NCBI GenBank assembly: GCA_963555705.1
Contig: OY743190.1
Location: 15,879,491 to 15,943,490 of the forward strand
Source of the DNA: Ligustrum vulgare
Taxonomy: Eukaryota; Streptophyta; Magnoliopsida; Lamiales; Oleaceae
Reading direction: 5' to 3'
DNA: 64,000 bases
Shown in pieces: positions 25,595 to 40,213 of this stretch (the stretch's first letter is position 1; each line of letters starts with the position of its first letter). A program made the position numbers and the translations under genes. The notes beneath the pieces are model-generated. The model saw only the letters and a list, made by a program, of their open reading frames with translations. It searched no databases and had not been told where the DNA came from.

Positions 25595-26812
25595 ATTTGA
25601 CAAAGGCAGCAACAGAATAATTCAACTTACAGTTGGCAAAAAGAAATATTGGCGAAAACCAATTTGAAAAGCAGGAAATGAAACTACCTCTTGAAAACAA
25701 CATCAGGAGTAGCCGACGGAGCAACCGCATCTGTTATATCAAATGTTGGTACTTCAGGAATTGGGAAAACAGGTCTTTGCCAATTCATCAATAATGACGA
25801 CAAGGAAATGGAACATTTCCAAAATTTAAGAATATGACTTTTTGTATCACGTGATTTCAATGTTAAAAGAACAATTAAAGCAGTAATTTAGTCATCAACA
25901 GGAAATAAATGTTATTCAATGAACTTGAACATTCTGTACAATGATGTGAAAATCATTAAAACAAAAGAAATATCTTCTTGTACTCGGTGATGGTTTTGAT
26001 GCACTAAGGCCACTGTTCAAGTGTGGACTTGATGGAAGCAAGATACTTGTCAAAAGGTTGCAATGGCTCCGGGCAATTCTAATTCTGCACATTCCTTGAA
26101 GGATATGACAAATGATGACCGCTGGAAAATATTGGAAGGGCGCCTTTCTTTTGATCAAACAAAAGAAGAGTAATTTCCTAATTTTCAAGCTACTGTCGAA
26201 CAACTAATGTGGAAATGTGAAGGTATTCCTTTGGCTTCAAAATTCTCGGTGGTCACATGTGCTCCAAGACAGATGATAAAGAGTGGTTATACGTTCAGAA
26301 TAGTAATCTTTGGAATTTGGAGGCTTATAAAAATAAAATTTTACCTGCCCTACTTGTAAGTTACATGCATATGACGCTGTATCTCAAACACTGCTTTGTA
26401 TTTTGCACGGTAATCCCAAAGAATTATGAAATCAAGGGTGAGAGATTAATCCGTATGCGGATGTCAATGTGCATAATTCTACCCGATGGTGGAAGCAAGG
26501 CACAGAACTGATAGCCACCAATAAACTAAATGCTCTGGATTCCTTCAATGCGCAGTGTTCTAAACAAGTCCTTCACTTTGTCGGCTGCATGTTTGAGTTG
26601 ACAAAGCCAAATTCTAAATGCTTTATCGGTAAATTGTCGTTCTTCTGCATCTTGAATATGAGTTTGGACCATTGGCTACAAACTTTGGAGCTCCTTGAGC
26701 CTATCATGTAGCTCCCAATAAACTTTTGAAGACTTGCTTGACGACATCAAATATTTGCGTAAGTAGGAAATGTATTATTCTACAAACTTCAGCAACCTAA
26801 GAATCCGTGATG
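25595..26812 (+). repeat. Unit 22, subtype C, early form
   Basis: 1,218 bp. M-type right half, as in unit 18. Confidence 0.93.
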
Positions 26813-28030
26813 ATTTGACAAAGGCAGCAACAGAATAATTCAACTTACAGTTGGCAAAAAGAAATATTGGCGAAAACCAATTTGAAAAGCAGGAAATGAA
26901 ACTACCTCTTGAAAACAACATCAGGAGTAGCCGACGGAGCAACCGCATCTGTTATATCAAATGTTGGTACTTCAGGAATTGGGAAAACAGGTCTTTGCCA
27001 ATTCATCAATAATGACGAATGGAAATGGAACATTTCCAAAATTTAAGAATATGACTTTTTGTATCACGTGATTTCAATGTTAAAAGAACAATTAAAGCAG
27101 TAATTTAGTCATCAACAGGAAATAAATGTTATTCAATGAACTTGAACATTCTGTACAATGATGTGGAAATCATTAAAACAAAGAGAAATATCTTCTTGTA
27201 CTCGGTGATGGTTTTGATGCACTAAGGCCACTGTTCAAGTGTGGACTTGATGGAAGCAAGATACTTGTCAAAAAGTTGCAATGGCTCCAGGCAATTCTAA
27301 TTCTGCACATTCCTTGAAGGATATGACAAATGATGACCGCTGGAAAATATTGGAAGGGCGCCTTTCTTTTGATCAAACAAAAGAAGAGTAATTTCCTAAT
27401 TTCCAAGCAACTGTCGAACAACTAATGTGGAAATGTGAAGGTATTCCTTTGGCTTCAAAATTCTCGGTGGTCACATGTGCTCCAAGACAGATGATAAAGA
27501 GTGGTTATACCTTCAGAATAGTAATCTTTGGAATTTGGAGTCTTATAAAAATAAAATTTTACCTGCCCTACTTGTAAGTTACATGCATATGACGCTGTAT
27601 CTCAAACACTGCTTTGTATTTTGCACGGTAATCCCAAAGAATTATGAAATCAAGGGTGAGAGATTAATCCGTATGCGGATGTCAATGTGCATAATTCTAC
27701 CCGATGGTGGAAGCAAGGCACAGAACTGATAGCCACCAATAAACTAAATGTTCTGGATTCCTTCAATGCGCAGTGTTCTAAACAAGTCCTTCACTTTGTC
27801 GGCTGCATGTTTGAGTTGACAAAGCCAAATTCTAAATGCTTTATCGGTAAATTGTCGTTCTTCTGCATCTTGAATATGAGTTTGGACCATTGGCTTCAAA
27901 CTCTGGAGCTCCTTCAACCTATCATGTAGCTCCCAATAAACTTTTGAAGACTTGCTTGACGACATCAAATATTTGCGTAAGTAGGAAATGTATTATTCTA
28001 CAAACTTCAGCAACCTAAGAATCCGTGATG
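26813..28030 (+). repeat. Unit 23, subtype A
   Basis: 1,218 bp because CAA is replaced by AT near 27019. Private C in TTTCCAAGC near 27404. Confidence 0.92.
27744..27965 (-). pseudogene. Open Rx_N coiled-coil frame, antisense (unit 23)
   Basis: Identical protein. It lies 4,872 bases from the previous copy because of the extra B unit and a one-base loss in this unit. Confidence 0.75.
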
Positions 28031-29248
28031 ATTTGACAAAGGCAGCAACAGAATAATTCAACTTACAGTTGGCAAAAAGAAATATTGGCGAAAACCAATT
28101 TGAAAAGCAGGAAATGAAACTACCTCTTGAAAACAACATCAGGAGTAGCCGACGGAGCAACCGCATCTGTTATATCAAATGTTGGTACTTCAGGAATTGG
28201 GAAAACAGGACTTTGCCAATTCATCAATAATGACGACAAGGAAATGGAACATTTCCAAAATTTAAGAATATGACTTTTTGTATCACGTGATTTCAATGTT
28301 AAAAGAACAATTAAAGCAGTAATTTAGTCATCAACAGGAAATAAATGTTATTCAATGAACTTGAACATTCTGTACAATGATGTGGAAATCATTAAAACAA
28401 AAGAAATATCTTCTTGTACTCGGTGATGGTTTTGATGCACTAAGGCCACTGTTCAAGTGTGGACTTGATGGAAGCAAGATACTTGTACAAAAGTTGCAAT
28501 GGCTCCCGGCAATTTTAATTCTGCACATTCTTTGAAGGATATGACAAATGATGACCGCTGGAAAATATTGGAAGGGCGCCTTTCTTTTGATCAAACAAAA
28601 GAAGAGTAATTTCCTAATTTTCAAGCAACTGTCGAACAACTAATGTGGAAATGTGAAGGTATTCCTTTGGCTTCAAAATTCTCGGTGGTCACATGTGCTC
28701 CAAGACAGATGATAAAGAGTGGTTATACGTTCAGAATAGTAATCTTTGGAATTTGGAGGCTTATAAAAATAAAATTTTACCTGCCCTACTTGTAAGTTAC
28801 ATGCATATGACGCTGTATCTCAAACACTGCTTTGTATTTTGCACGGTAATCCCAAAGAATTATGAAAGCAAGGGTGAGAGATTAATCCGTATGCGGATGT
28901 CAATGTGCATAATTCTACCCGATGGTGGAAGCAAGGCACAGAATTGATAGCCACCAATAAACTAAATGTTCTGGATTCCTTCAATGCGCAGTGTTCTAAA
29001 CAAGTCCTTCACTTTGTCGGCTGCATGTTTGAGTTGACAAAGCCAAATTCTAAATGCTTTATCGGTAAATTGTCGTTCTTCTGCATCTTGAATATGAGTT
29101 TGGACCATTGGCTACAAACTCTGGAGCTCCTTGAACCTATCATGTAGCTCCCAATAAACTTTTGAAGACTTGCTTGACGACATCAAATATTTGCGTAAGT
29201 AGGAAATGTATTATTCTACAAACTTCAGCAACCTAAGAATCCGTGATG
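28031..29248 (+). repeat. Unit 24, subtype B
   Basis: 1,218 bp. A at 28210 and G at 28868 are shared only with unit 27. Confidence 0.93.
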
Positions 29249-30466
29249 ATTTGACAAAGGCAGCAACAGAATAATTCAACTTACAGTTGGCAAAAAGAAA
29301 TATTGGCGAAAACCAATTTGAAAATCAGGAAATGAAACTACCTCTTGAAAACAACATCAGGAGTAGCCGACGGAGCAACCGCATCTGTTATATCAAATGT
29401 TGGTACTTCAGGAATTGGGAAAACAGGTCTTTGCCAATTCATCAATAATGACGACAAGGAAATGGAACATTTCCAAAATTTAAGAATATGACTTTTTGTA
29501 TCACGTGATTTCAATGTTAAAAGAACAATTAAAGCAGTAATTTAGTCATCAACAGGAAATAAATGTTATTCAATGAACTTGAACATTCTGTACAATGATG
29601 TGAAAATCATTAAAACAAAAGAAATATCTTCTTGTACTCGGTGATGGTTTTGATGCACTAAGGCCACTGTTCAAGTGTGGACTTGATGGAAGCAAGATAC
29701 TTGTCAAAAGGTTGCAATGGCTCCGGGCAATTCTAATTCTGCACATTCCTTGAAGGATATGACAAATGATGACCGCTGGAAAATATTGGAAGGGCGCCTT
29801 TCTTTTGATCAAACAAAAGAAGAGTAATTTCCTAATTTTCAAGCTACTGTCGAACAACTAATGTGGAAATGTGAAGGTATTCCTTTGGCTTCAAAATTCT
29901 CGGTGGTCACATGTGCTCCAAGACAGATGATAAAGAGTGGTTATACGTTCAGAATAGTAATCTTTGGAATTTGGAGGCTTATAAAAATAAAATTTTACCT
30001 GCCCTACTTGTAAGTTACATGCATATGACGCTGTATCTCAAACACTGCTTTGTATTTTGCACGGTAATCCCAAAGAATTATGAAATCAAGGGTGAGAGAT
30101 TAATCCGTATGCGGATGTCAATGTGCATAATTCTACCCGATGGTGGAAGCAAGGCACAGAACTGATAGCCACCAATAAACTAAATGTTCTGGATTCCTTC
30201 AATGCGCAGTGTTCTAAACAAGTCCTTCACTTTGTCGGCTGCATGTTTGAGTTGACAAAGCCAAATTCTAAATGCTTTATCGGTAAATTGTCGTTCTTCT
30301 GCATCTTGAATATGAGTTTGGACCATTGGCTACAAACTCTGGAGCTCCTTGAACCTATCATGTAGCTCCCAATAAACTTTTGAAGACTTGCTTGACGACA
30401 TCAAATATTTGCGTAAGTAGGAAATGTATTATTCTACAAACTTCAGCAACCTAAGAATCCGTGATG
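29249..30466 (+). repeat. Unit 25, subtype C, late form
   Basis: 1,218 bp. T at 29325 is shared only with unit 28. First C with the ATGTTCTGG/CTCTGG/GAACC right half. Confidence 0.93.
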
Positions 30467-31685
30467 ATTTGACAAAGGCAGCAACAGAATAATTCAACTT
30501 ACAGTTGGCAAAAAGAAATATTGGCGAAAACCAATTTGAAAAGCAGGAAATGAAACTACCTCTTGAAAACAACATCAGGAGTAGCCGACGGAGCAACCGC
30601 ATCTGTTATATCAAATGTTGGTACTTCAGGAATTGGGAAAACAGGTCTTTGCCAATTCATCAATAATGACGACAAGGAAATGGAACATTTCCAAAATTTA
30701 AGAATATGACTTTTTGTATCACGTGATTTCAATGTTAAAAGAACAATTAAAGCAGTAATTTAGTCATCAACAGGAAATAAATGTTATTCAATGAACTTGA
30801 ACATTCTGTACAATGATGTGGAAATCATTAAAACAAAGAGAAATATCTTCTTGTACTCGGTGATGGTTTTGATGCACTAAGGCCACTGTTCAAGTGTGGA
30901 CTTGATGGAAGCAAGATACTTGTCAAAAAGTTGCAATGGCTCCAGGCAATTCTAATTCTGCACATTCCTTGAAGGATATGACAAATGATGACCGCTGGAA
31001 AATATTGGAAGGGCGCCTTTCTTTTGATCAAACAAAAGAAGAGTAATTTCCTAATTTTCAAGCAACTGTCGAACAACTAATGTGGAAATGTGAAGGTATT
31101 CCTTTGGCTTCAAAATTCTCGGTGGTCACATGTGCTCCAAGACAGATGATAAAGAGTGGTTATACCTTCAGAATAGTAATCTTTGGAATTTGGAGGCTTA
31201 TAAAAATAAAATTTTACCTGCCCTACTTGTAAGTTACATGCATATGACGCTGTATCTCAAACACTGCTTTGTATTTTGCACGGTAATCCCAAAGAATTAT
31301 GAAATCAAGGGTGAGAGATTAATCCGTATGCGGATGTCAATGTGCATAATTCTACCCGATGGTGGAAGCAAGGCACAGAACTGATAGCCACCAATAAACT
31401 AAATGTTCTGGATTCCTTCAATGCGCAGTGTTCTAAACAAGTCCTTCACTTTGTCGGCTGCATGTTTGAGTTGACAAAGCCAAATTCTAAATGCTTTATC
31501 GGTAAATTGTCGTTCTTCTGCATCTTGAATATGAGTTTGGACCATTGGCTTCAAACTCTGGAGCTCCTTCAACCTATCATGTAGCTCCCAATAAACTTTT
31601 GAAGACTTGCTTGACGACATCAAATATTTGCGTAAGTAGGAAATGTATTATTCTACAAACTTCAGCAACCTAAGAATCCGTGATG
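30467..31685 (+). repeat. Unit 26, subtype A
   Basis: 1,219 bp with GGAGGCTTA rather than GGAGTCTTA. Confidence 0.93.
31399..31620 (-). pseudogene. Open Rx_N coiled-coil frame, antisense (unit 26)
   Basis: Identical 73-residue frame, in the A member of the trimer starting at 30467. Confidence 0.75.
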
Positions 31686-32903
31686 ATTTGACAAAGGCAG
31701 CAACAGAATAATTCAACTTACAGTTGGCAAAAAGAAATATTGGCGAAAACCAATTTGAAAAGCAGGAAATGAAACTACCTCTTGAAAACAACATCAGGAG
31801 TAGCCGACGGAGCAACCGCATCTGTTATATCAAATGTTGGTACTTCAGGAATTGGGAAAACAGGACTTTGCCAATTCATCAATAATGACGACAAGGAAAT
31901 GGAACATTTCCAAAATTTAAGAATATGACTTTTTGTATCACGTGATTTCAATGTTAAAAGAACAATTAAAGCAGTAATTTAGTCATCAACAGGAAATAAA
32001 TGTTATTCAATGAACTTGAACATTCTGTACAATGATGTGGAAATCATTAAAACAAAAGAAATATCTTCTTGTACTCGGTGATGGTTTTGATGCACTAAGG
32101 CCACTGTTCAAGTGTGGACTTGATGGAAGCAAGATACTTGTACAAAAGTTGCAATGGCTCCCGGCAATTTTAATTCTGCACATTCTTTGAAGGATATGAC
32201 AAATGATGACCGCTGGAAAATATTGGAAGGGCGCCTTTCTTTTGATCAAACAAAAGAAGAGTAATTTCCTAATTTTCAAGCAACTGTCGAACAACTAATG
32301 TGGAAATGTGAAGGTATTCCTTTGGCTTCAAAATTCTCGGTGGTCACATGTGCTCCAAGACAGATGATAAAGAGTGGTTATACGTTCAGAATAGTAATCT
32401 TTGGAATTTGGAGGCTTATAAAAATAAAATTTTACCTGCCCTACTTGTAAGTTACATGCATATGACGCTGTATCTCAAACACTGCTTTGTATTTTGCACG
32501 GTAATCCCAAAGAATTATGAAAGCAAGGGTGAGAGATTAATCCGTATGCGGATGTCAATGTGCATAATTCTACCCGATGGTGGAAGCAAGGCACAGAATT
32601 GATAGCCACCAATAAACTAAATGTTCTGGATTCCTTCAATGCGCAGTGTTCTAAACAAGTCCTTCACTTTGTCGGCTGCATGTTTGAGTTGACAAAGCCA
32701 AATTCTAAATGCTTTATCGGTAAATTGTCGTTCTTCTGCATCTTGAATATGAGTTTGGACCATTGGCTACAAACTCTGGAGCTCCTTGAACCTATCATGT
32801 AGCTCCCAATAAACTTTTGAAGACTTGCTTGACGACATCAAATATTTGCGTAAGTAGGAAATGTATTATTCTACAAACTTCAGCAACCTAAGAATCCGTG
32901 ATG
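31686..32903 (+). repeat. Unit 27, subtype B
   Basis: 1,218 bp. A at 31865 and G at 32523, each 3,655 bases from its match in unit 24. Confidence 0.93.
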
Positions 32904-34121
32904 ATTTGACAAAGGCAGCAACAGAATAATTCAACTTACAGTTGGCAAAAAGAAATATTGGCGAAAACCAATTTGAAAATCAGGAAATGAAACTACCTCT
33001 TGAAAACAACATCAGGAGTAGCCGACGGAGCAACCGCATCTGTTATATCAAATGTTGGTACTTCAGGAATTGGGAAAACAGGTCTTTGCCAATTCATCAA
33101 TAATGACGACAAGGAAATGGAACATTTCCAAAATTTAAGAATATGACTTTTTGTATCACGTGATTTCAATGTTAAAAGAACAATTAAAGCAGTAATTTAG
33201 TCATCAACAGGAAATAAATGTTATTCAATGAACTTGAACATTCTGTACAATGATGTGAAAATCATTAAAACAAAAGAAATATCTTCTTGTACTCGGTGAT
33301 GGTTTTGATGCACTAAGGCCACTGTTCAAGTGTGGACTTGATGGAAGCAAGATACTTGTCAAAAGGTTGCAATGGCTCCGGGCAATTCTAATTCTGCACA
33401 TTCCTTGAAGGATATGACAAATGATGACCGCTGGAAAATATTGGAAGGGCGCCTTTCTTTTGATCAAACAAAAGAAGAGTAATTTCCTAATTTTCAAGCT
33501 ACTGTCGAACAACTAATGTGGAAATGTGAAGGTATTCCTTTGGCTTCAAAATTCTCGGTGGTCACATGTGCTCCAAGACAGATGATAAAGAGTGGTTATA
33601 CGTTCAGAATAGTAATCTTTGGAATTTGGAGGCTTATAAAAATAAAATTTTACCTGCCCTACTTGTAAGTTACATGCATATGACGCTGTATCTCAAACAC
33701 TGCTTTGTATTTTGCACGGTAATCCCAAAGAATTATGAAATCAAGGGTGAGAGATTAATCCGTATGCGGATGTCAATGTGCATAATTCTACCCGATGGTG
33801 GAAGCAAGGCACAGAACTGATAGCCACCAATAAACTAAATGTTCTGGATTCCTTCAATGCGCAGTGTTCTAAACAAGTCCTTCACTTTGTCGGCTGCATG
33901 TTTGAGTTGACAAAGCCAAATTCTAAATGCTTTATCGGTAAATTGTCGTTCTTCTGCATCTTGAATATGAGTTTGGACCATTGGCTACAAACTCTGGAGC
34001 TCCTTGAACCTATCATGTAGCTCCCAATAAACTTTTGAAGACTTGCTTGACGACATCAAATATTTGCGTAAGTAGGAAATGTATTATTCTACAAACTTCA
34101 GCAACCTAAGAATCCGTGATG
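32904..34121 (+). repeat. Unit 28, subtype C
   Basis: 1,218 bp. T at 32980, 3,655 bases from its match in unit 25. Confidence 0.93.
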
Positions 34122-35340
34122 ATTTGACAAAGGCAGCAACAGAATAATTCAACTTACAGTTGGCAAAAAGAAATATTGGCGAAAACCAATTTGAAAAGCA
34201 GGAAATGAAACTACCTCTTGAAAACAACATCAGGAGTAGCCGACGGAGCAACCGCATCTGTTATATCAAATGTTGGTACTTCAGGAATTGGGAAAACAGG
34301 TCTTTGCCAATTCATCAATAATGACGACAAGGAAATGGAACATTTCCAAAATTTAAGAATATGACTTTTTGTATCACGTGATTTCAATGTTAAAAGAACA
34401 ATTAAAGCAGTAATTTAGTCATCAACAGGAAATAAATGTTATTCAATGAACTTGAACATTCTGTACAATGATGTGGAAATCATTAAAACAAAGAGAAATA
34501 TCTTCTTGTACTCGGTGATGGTTTTGATGCACTAAGGCCACTGTTCAAGTGTGGACTTGATGGAAGCAAGATACTTGTCAAAAAGTTGCAATGGCTCCAG
34601 GCAATTCTAATTCTGCACATTCCTTGAAGGATATGACAAATGATGACCGCTGGAAAATATTGGAAGGGCGCCTTTCTTTTGATCAAACAAAAGAAGAGTA
34701 ATTTCCTAATTTTCAAGCAACTGTCGAACAACTAATGTGGAAATGTGAAGGTATTCCTTTGGCTTCAAAATTCTCGGTGGTCACATGTGCTCCAAGACAG
34801 ATGATAAAGAGTGGTTATACCTTCAGAATAGTAATCTTTGGAATTTGGAGTCTTATAAAAATAAAATTTTACCTGCCCTACTTGTAAGTTACATGCATAT
34901 GACGCTGTATCTCAAACACTGCTTTGTATTTTGCACGGTAATCCCAAAGAATTATGAAATCAAGGGTGAGAGATTAATCCGTATGCGGATGTCAATGTGC
35001 ATAATTCTACCCGATGGTGGAAGCAAGGCACAGAACTGATAGCCACCAATAAACTAAATGTTCTGGATTCCTTCAATGCGCAGTGTTCTAAACAAGTCCT
35101 TCACTTTGTCGGCTGCATGTTTGAGTTGACAAAGCCAAATTCTAAATGCTTTATCGGTAAATTGTCGTTCTTCTGCATCTTGAATATGAGTTTGGACCAT
35201 TGGCTTCAAACTCTGGAGCTCCTTCAACCTATCATGTAGCTCCCAATAAACTTTTGAAGACTTGCTTGACGACATCAAATATTTGCGTAAGTAGGAAATG
35301 TATTATTCTACAAACTTCAGCAACCTAAGAATCCGTGATG
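34122..35340 (+). repeat. Unit 29, subtype A
   Basis: 1,219 bp. Last unit with GGAGTCTTA. Confidence 0.93.
35054..35275 (-). pseudogene. Open Rx_N coiled-coil frame, antisense (unit 29)
   Basis: Identical 73-residue frame, in the A member of the trimer starting at 34122. Confidence 0.75.
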
Positions 35341-36558
35341 ATTTGACAAAGGCAGCAACAGAATAATTCAACTTACAGTTGGCAAAAAGAAATATTGGCG
35401 AAAACCAATTTGAAAAGCAGGAAATGAAACTACCTCTTGAAAACAACATCAGGAGTAGCCGACGGAGCAACCGCATCTGTTATATCAAATGTTGGTACTT
35501 CAGGAATTGGGAAAACAGGTCTTTGCCAATTCATCAATAATGACGACAAGGAAATGGAACATTTCCAAAATTTAAGAATATGACTTTTTGTATCACGTGA
35601 TTTCAATGTTAAAAGAACAATTAAAGCAGTAATTTAGTCATCAACAGGAAATAAATGTTATTCAATGAACTTGAACATTCTGTACAATGATGTGGAAATC
35701 ATTAAAACAAAAGAAATATCTTCTTGTACTCGGTGATGGTTTTGATGCACTAAGGCCACTGTTCAAGTGTGGACTTGATGGAAGCAAGATACTTGTACAA
35801 AAGTTGCAATGGCTCCCGGCAATTTTAATTCTGCACATTCTTTGAAGGATATGACAAATGATGACCGCTGGAAAATATTGGAAGGGCGCCTTTCTTTTGA
35901 TCAAACAAAAGAAGAGTAATTTCCTAATTTTCAAGCAACTGTCGAACAACTAATGTGGAAATGTGAAGGTATTCCTTTGGCTTCAAAATTCTCGGTGGTC
36001 ACATGTGCTCCAAGACAGATGATAAAGATTGGTTATACGTTCAGAATAGTAATCTTTGGAATTTGGAGGCTTATAAAAATAAAATTTTACCTGCCCTACT
36101 TGTAAGTTACATGCATATGACGCTGTATCTCAAACACTGCTTTGTATTTTGCACGGTAATCCCAAAGAATTATGAAATCAAGGGTGAGAGATTAATCCGT
36201 ATGCGGATGTCAATGTGCATAATTCTACCCGATGGTGGAAGCAAGGCACAGAATTGATAGCCACCAATAAACTAAATGTTCTGGATTCCTTCAATGCGCA
36301 GTGTTCTAAACAAGTCCTTCACTTTGTCGGCTGCATGTTTGAGTTGACAAAGCCAAATTCTAAATGCTTTATCGGTAAATTGTCGTTCTTCTGCATCTTG
36401 AATATGAGTTTGGACCATTGGCTACAAACTCTGGAGCTCCTTGAACCTATCATGTAGCTCCCAATAAACTTTTGAAGACTTGCTTGACGACATCAAATAT
36501 TTGCGTAAGTAGGAAATGTATTATTCTACAAACTTCAGCAACCTAAGAATCCGTGATG
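35341..36558 (+). repeat. Unit 30, subtype B
   Basis: 1,218 bp. Private T at 36029 (Glu to Asp in the sense frame). Confidence 0.93.
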
Positions 36559-37776
36559 ATTTGACAAAGGCAGCAACAGAATAATTCAACTTACAGTTGG
36601 CAAAAAGAAATATTGGCGAAAACCAATTTGAAAAGCAGGAAATGAAACTACCTCTTGAAAACAACATCAGGAGTAGCCGACGGAGCAACCGCATCTGTTA
36701 TATCAAATGTTGGTACTTCAGGAATTGGGAAAACAGGTCTTTGCCAATTCATCAATAATGACGACAAGGAAATGGAACATTTCCAAAATTTAAGAATATG
36801 ACTTTTTGTATCACGTGATTTCAATGTTAAAAGAACAATTAAAGCAGTAATTTAGTCATCAACAGGAAATAAATGTTATTCAATGAACTTGAACATTCTG
36901 TACAATGATGTGAAAATCATTAAAACAAAAGAAATATCTTCTTGTACTCGGTGATGGTTTTGATGCACTAAGGCCACTGTTCAAGTGTGGACTTGATGGA
37001 AGCAAGATACTTGTCAAAAGGTTGCAATGGCTCCGGGCAATTCTAATTCTGCACATTCCTTGAAGGATATGACAAATGATGACCGCTGGAAAATATTGGA
37101 AGGGCGCCTTTCTTTTGATCAAACAAAAGAAGAGTAATTTCCTAATTTTCAAGCTACTGTCGAACAACTAATGTGGAAATGTGAAGGTATTCCTTTGGCT
37201 TCAAAATTCTCGGTGGTCACATGTGCTCCAAGACAGATGATAAAGAGTGGTTATACGTTCAGAATAGTAATCTTTGGAATTTGGAGGCTTATAAAAATAA
37301 AATTTTACCTGCCCTACTTGTAAGTTACATGCATATGACGCTGTATCTCAAACACTGCTTTGTATTTTGCACGGTAATCCCAAAGAATTATGAAATCAAG
37401 GGTGAGAGATTAATCCGTATGCGGATGTCAATGTGCATAATTCTACCCGATGGTGGAAGCAAGGCACAGAACTGATAGCCACCAATAAACTAAATGTTCT
37501 GGATTCCTTCAATGCGCAGTGTTCTAAACAAGTCCTTCACTTTGTCGGCTGCATGTTTGAGTTGACAAAGCCAAATTCTAAATGCTTTATCGGTAAATTG
37601 TCGTTCTTCTGCATCTTGAATATGAGTTTGGACCATTGGCTACAAACTCTGGAGCTCCTTGAACCTATCATGTAGCTCCCAATAAACTTTTGAAGACTTG
37701 CTTGACGACATCAAATATTTGCGTAAGTAGGAAATGTATTATTCTACAAACTTCAGCAACCTAAGAATCCGTGATG
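36559..37776 (+). repeat. Unit 31, subtype C
   Basis: 1,218 bp, late C form without the T of units 25 and 28. Confidence 0.93.
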
Positions 37777-38995
37777 ATTTGACAAAGGCAGCAACAGAAT
37801 AATTCAACTTACAGTTGGCAAAAAGAAATATTGGCGAAAACCAATTTGAAAAGCAGGAAATGAAACTACCTCTTGAAAACAACATCAGGAGTAGCCGACG
37901 GAGCAACCGCATCTGTTATATCAAATGTTGGTACTTCAGGAATTGGGAAAACAGGTCTTTGCCAATTCATCAATAATGACGACAAGGAAATGGAACATTT
38001 CCAAAATTTAAGAATATGACTTTTTGTATCACGTGATTTCAATGTTAAAAGAACAATTAAAGCAGTAATTTAGTCATCAACAGGAAATAAATGTTATTCA
38101 ATGAACTTGAACATTCTGTACAATGATGTGGAAATCATTAAAACAAAGAGAAATATCTTCTTGTACTCGGTGATGGTTTTGATGCACTAAGGCCACTGTT
38201 CAAGTGTGGACTTGATGGAAGCAAGATACTTGTCAAAAAGTTGCAATGGCTCCAGGCAATTCTAATTCTGCACATTCCTTGAAGGATATGACAAATGATG
38301 ACCGCTGGAAAATATTGGAAGGGCGCCTTTCTTTTGATCAAACAAAAGAAGAGTAATTTCCTAATTTTCAAGCAACTGTCGAACAACTAATGTGGAAATG
38401 TGAAGGTATTCCTTTGGCTTCAAAATTCTCGGTGGTCACATGTGCTCCAAGACAGATGATAAAGAGTGGTTATACCTTCAGAATAGTAATCTTTGGAATT
38501 TGGAGGCTTATAAAAATAAAATTTTACCTGCCCTACTTGTAAGTTACATGCATATGACGCTGTATCTCAAACACTGCTTTGTATTTTGCACGGTAATCCC
38601 AAAGAATTATGAAATCAAGGGTGAGAGATTAATCCGTATGCGGATGTCAATGTGCATAATTCTACCCGATGGTGGAAGCAAGGCACAGAACTGATAGCCA
38701 CCAATAAACTAAATGTTCTGGATTCCTTCAATGCGCAGTGTTCTAAACAAGTCCTTCACTTTGTCGGCTGCATGTTTGAGTTGACAAAGCCAAATTCTAA
38801 ATGCTTTATCGGTAAATTGTCGTTCTTCTGCATCTTGAATATGAGTTTGGACCATTGGCTTCAAACTCTGGAGCTCCTTCAACCTATCATGTAGCTCCCA
38901 ATAAACTTTTGAAGACTTGCTTGACGACATCAAATATTTGCGTAAGTAGGAAATGTATTATTCTACAAACTTCAGCAACCTAAGAATCCGTGATG
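37777..38995 (+). repeat. Unit 32, subtype A
   Basis: 1,219 bp with GGAGGCTTA. Confidence 0.93.
38709..38930 (-). pseudogene. Open Rx_N coiled-coil frame, antisense (unit 32)
   Basis: Identical 73-residue frame, in the A member of the trimer starting at 37777. Confidence 0.75.
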
Positions 38996-40213
38996 ATTTG
39001 ACAAAGGCAGCAACAGAATAATTCAACTTACAGTTGGCAAAAAGAAATATTGGCGAAAACCAATTTGAAAAGCAGGAAATGAAACTACCTCTTGAAAACA
39101 ACATCAGGAGTAGCCGACGGAGCAACCGCATCTGTTATATCAAATGTTGGTACTTCAGGAATTGGGAAAACAGGTCTTTGCCAATTCATCAATAATGACG
39201 ACAAGGAAATGGAACATTTCCAAAATTTAAGAATATGACTTTTTGTATCACGTGATTTCAATGTTAAAAGAACAATTAAAGCAGTAATTTAGTCATCAAC
39301 AGGAAATAAATGTTATTCAATGAACTTGAACATTCTGTACAATGATGTGGAAATCATTAAAACAAAAGAAATATCTTCTTGTACTCGGTGATGGTTTTGA
39401 TGCACTAAGGCCACTGTTCAAGTGTGGACTTGATGGAAGCAAGATACTTGTACAAAAGTTGCAATGGCTCCCGGCAATTTTAATTCTGCACATTCTTTGA
39501 AGGATATGACAAATGATGACCGCTGGAAAATATTGGAAGGGCGCCTTTCTTTTGATCAAACAAAAGAAGAGTAATTTCCTAATTTTCAAGCAACTGTCGA
39601 ACAACTAATGTGGAAATGTGAAGGTATTCCTTTGGCTTCAAAATTCTCGGTGGTCACATGTGCTCCAAGACAGATGATAAAGAGTGGTTATACGTTCAGA
39701 ATAGTAATCTTTGGAATTTGGAGGCTTATAAAAATAAAATTTTACCTGCCCTACTTGTAAGTTACATGCATATGACGCTGTATCTCAAACACTGCTTTGT
39801 ATTTTGCACGGTAATCCCAAAGAATTATGAAATCAAGGGTGAGAGATTAATCCGTATGCGGATGTCAATGTGCATAATTCTACCCGATGGTGGAAGCAAG
39901 GCACAGAATTGATAGCCACCAATAAACTAAATGTTCTGGATTCCTTCAATGCGCAGTGTTCTAAACAAGTCCTTCACTTTGTCGGCTGCATGTTTGAGTT
40001 GACAAAGCCAAATTCTAAATGCTTTATCGGTAAATTGTCGTTCTTCTGCATCTTGAATATGAGTTTGGACCATTGGCTACAAACTCTGGAGCTCCTTGAA
40101 CCTATCATGTAGCTCCCAATAAACTTTTGAAGACTTGCTTGACGACATCAAATATTTGCGTAAGTAGGAAATGTATTATTCTACAAACTTCAGCAACCTA
40201 AGAATCCGTGATG
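38996..40213 (+). repeat. Unit 33, subtype B
   Basis: 1,218 bp; standard B. Confidence 0.93.

Noticed and set aside
26813..28030. One-base loss in unit 23 as a new 1,218 subtype
   Set aside because: It is a single private indel near 27019, far from the kinase 2 indel that defines B and C; all other sites are A type.
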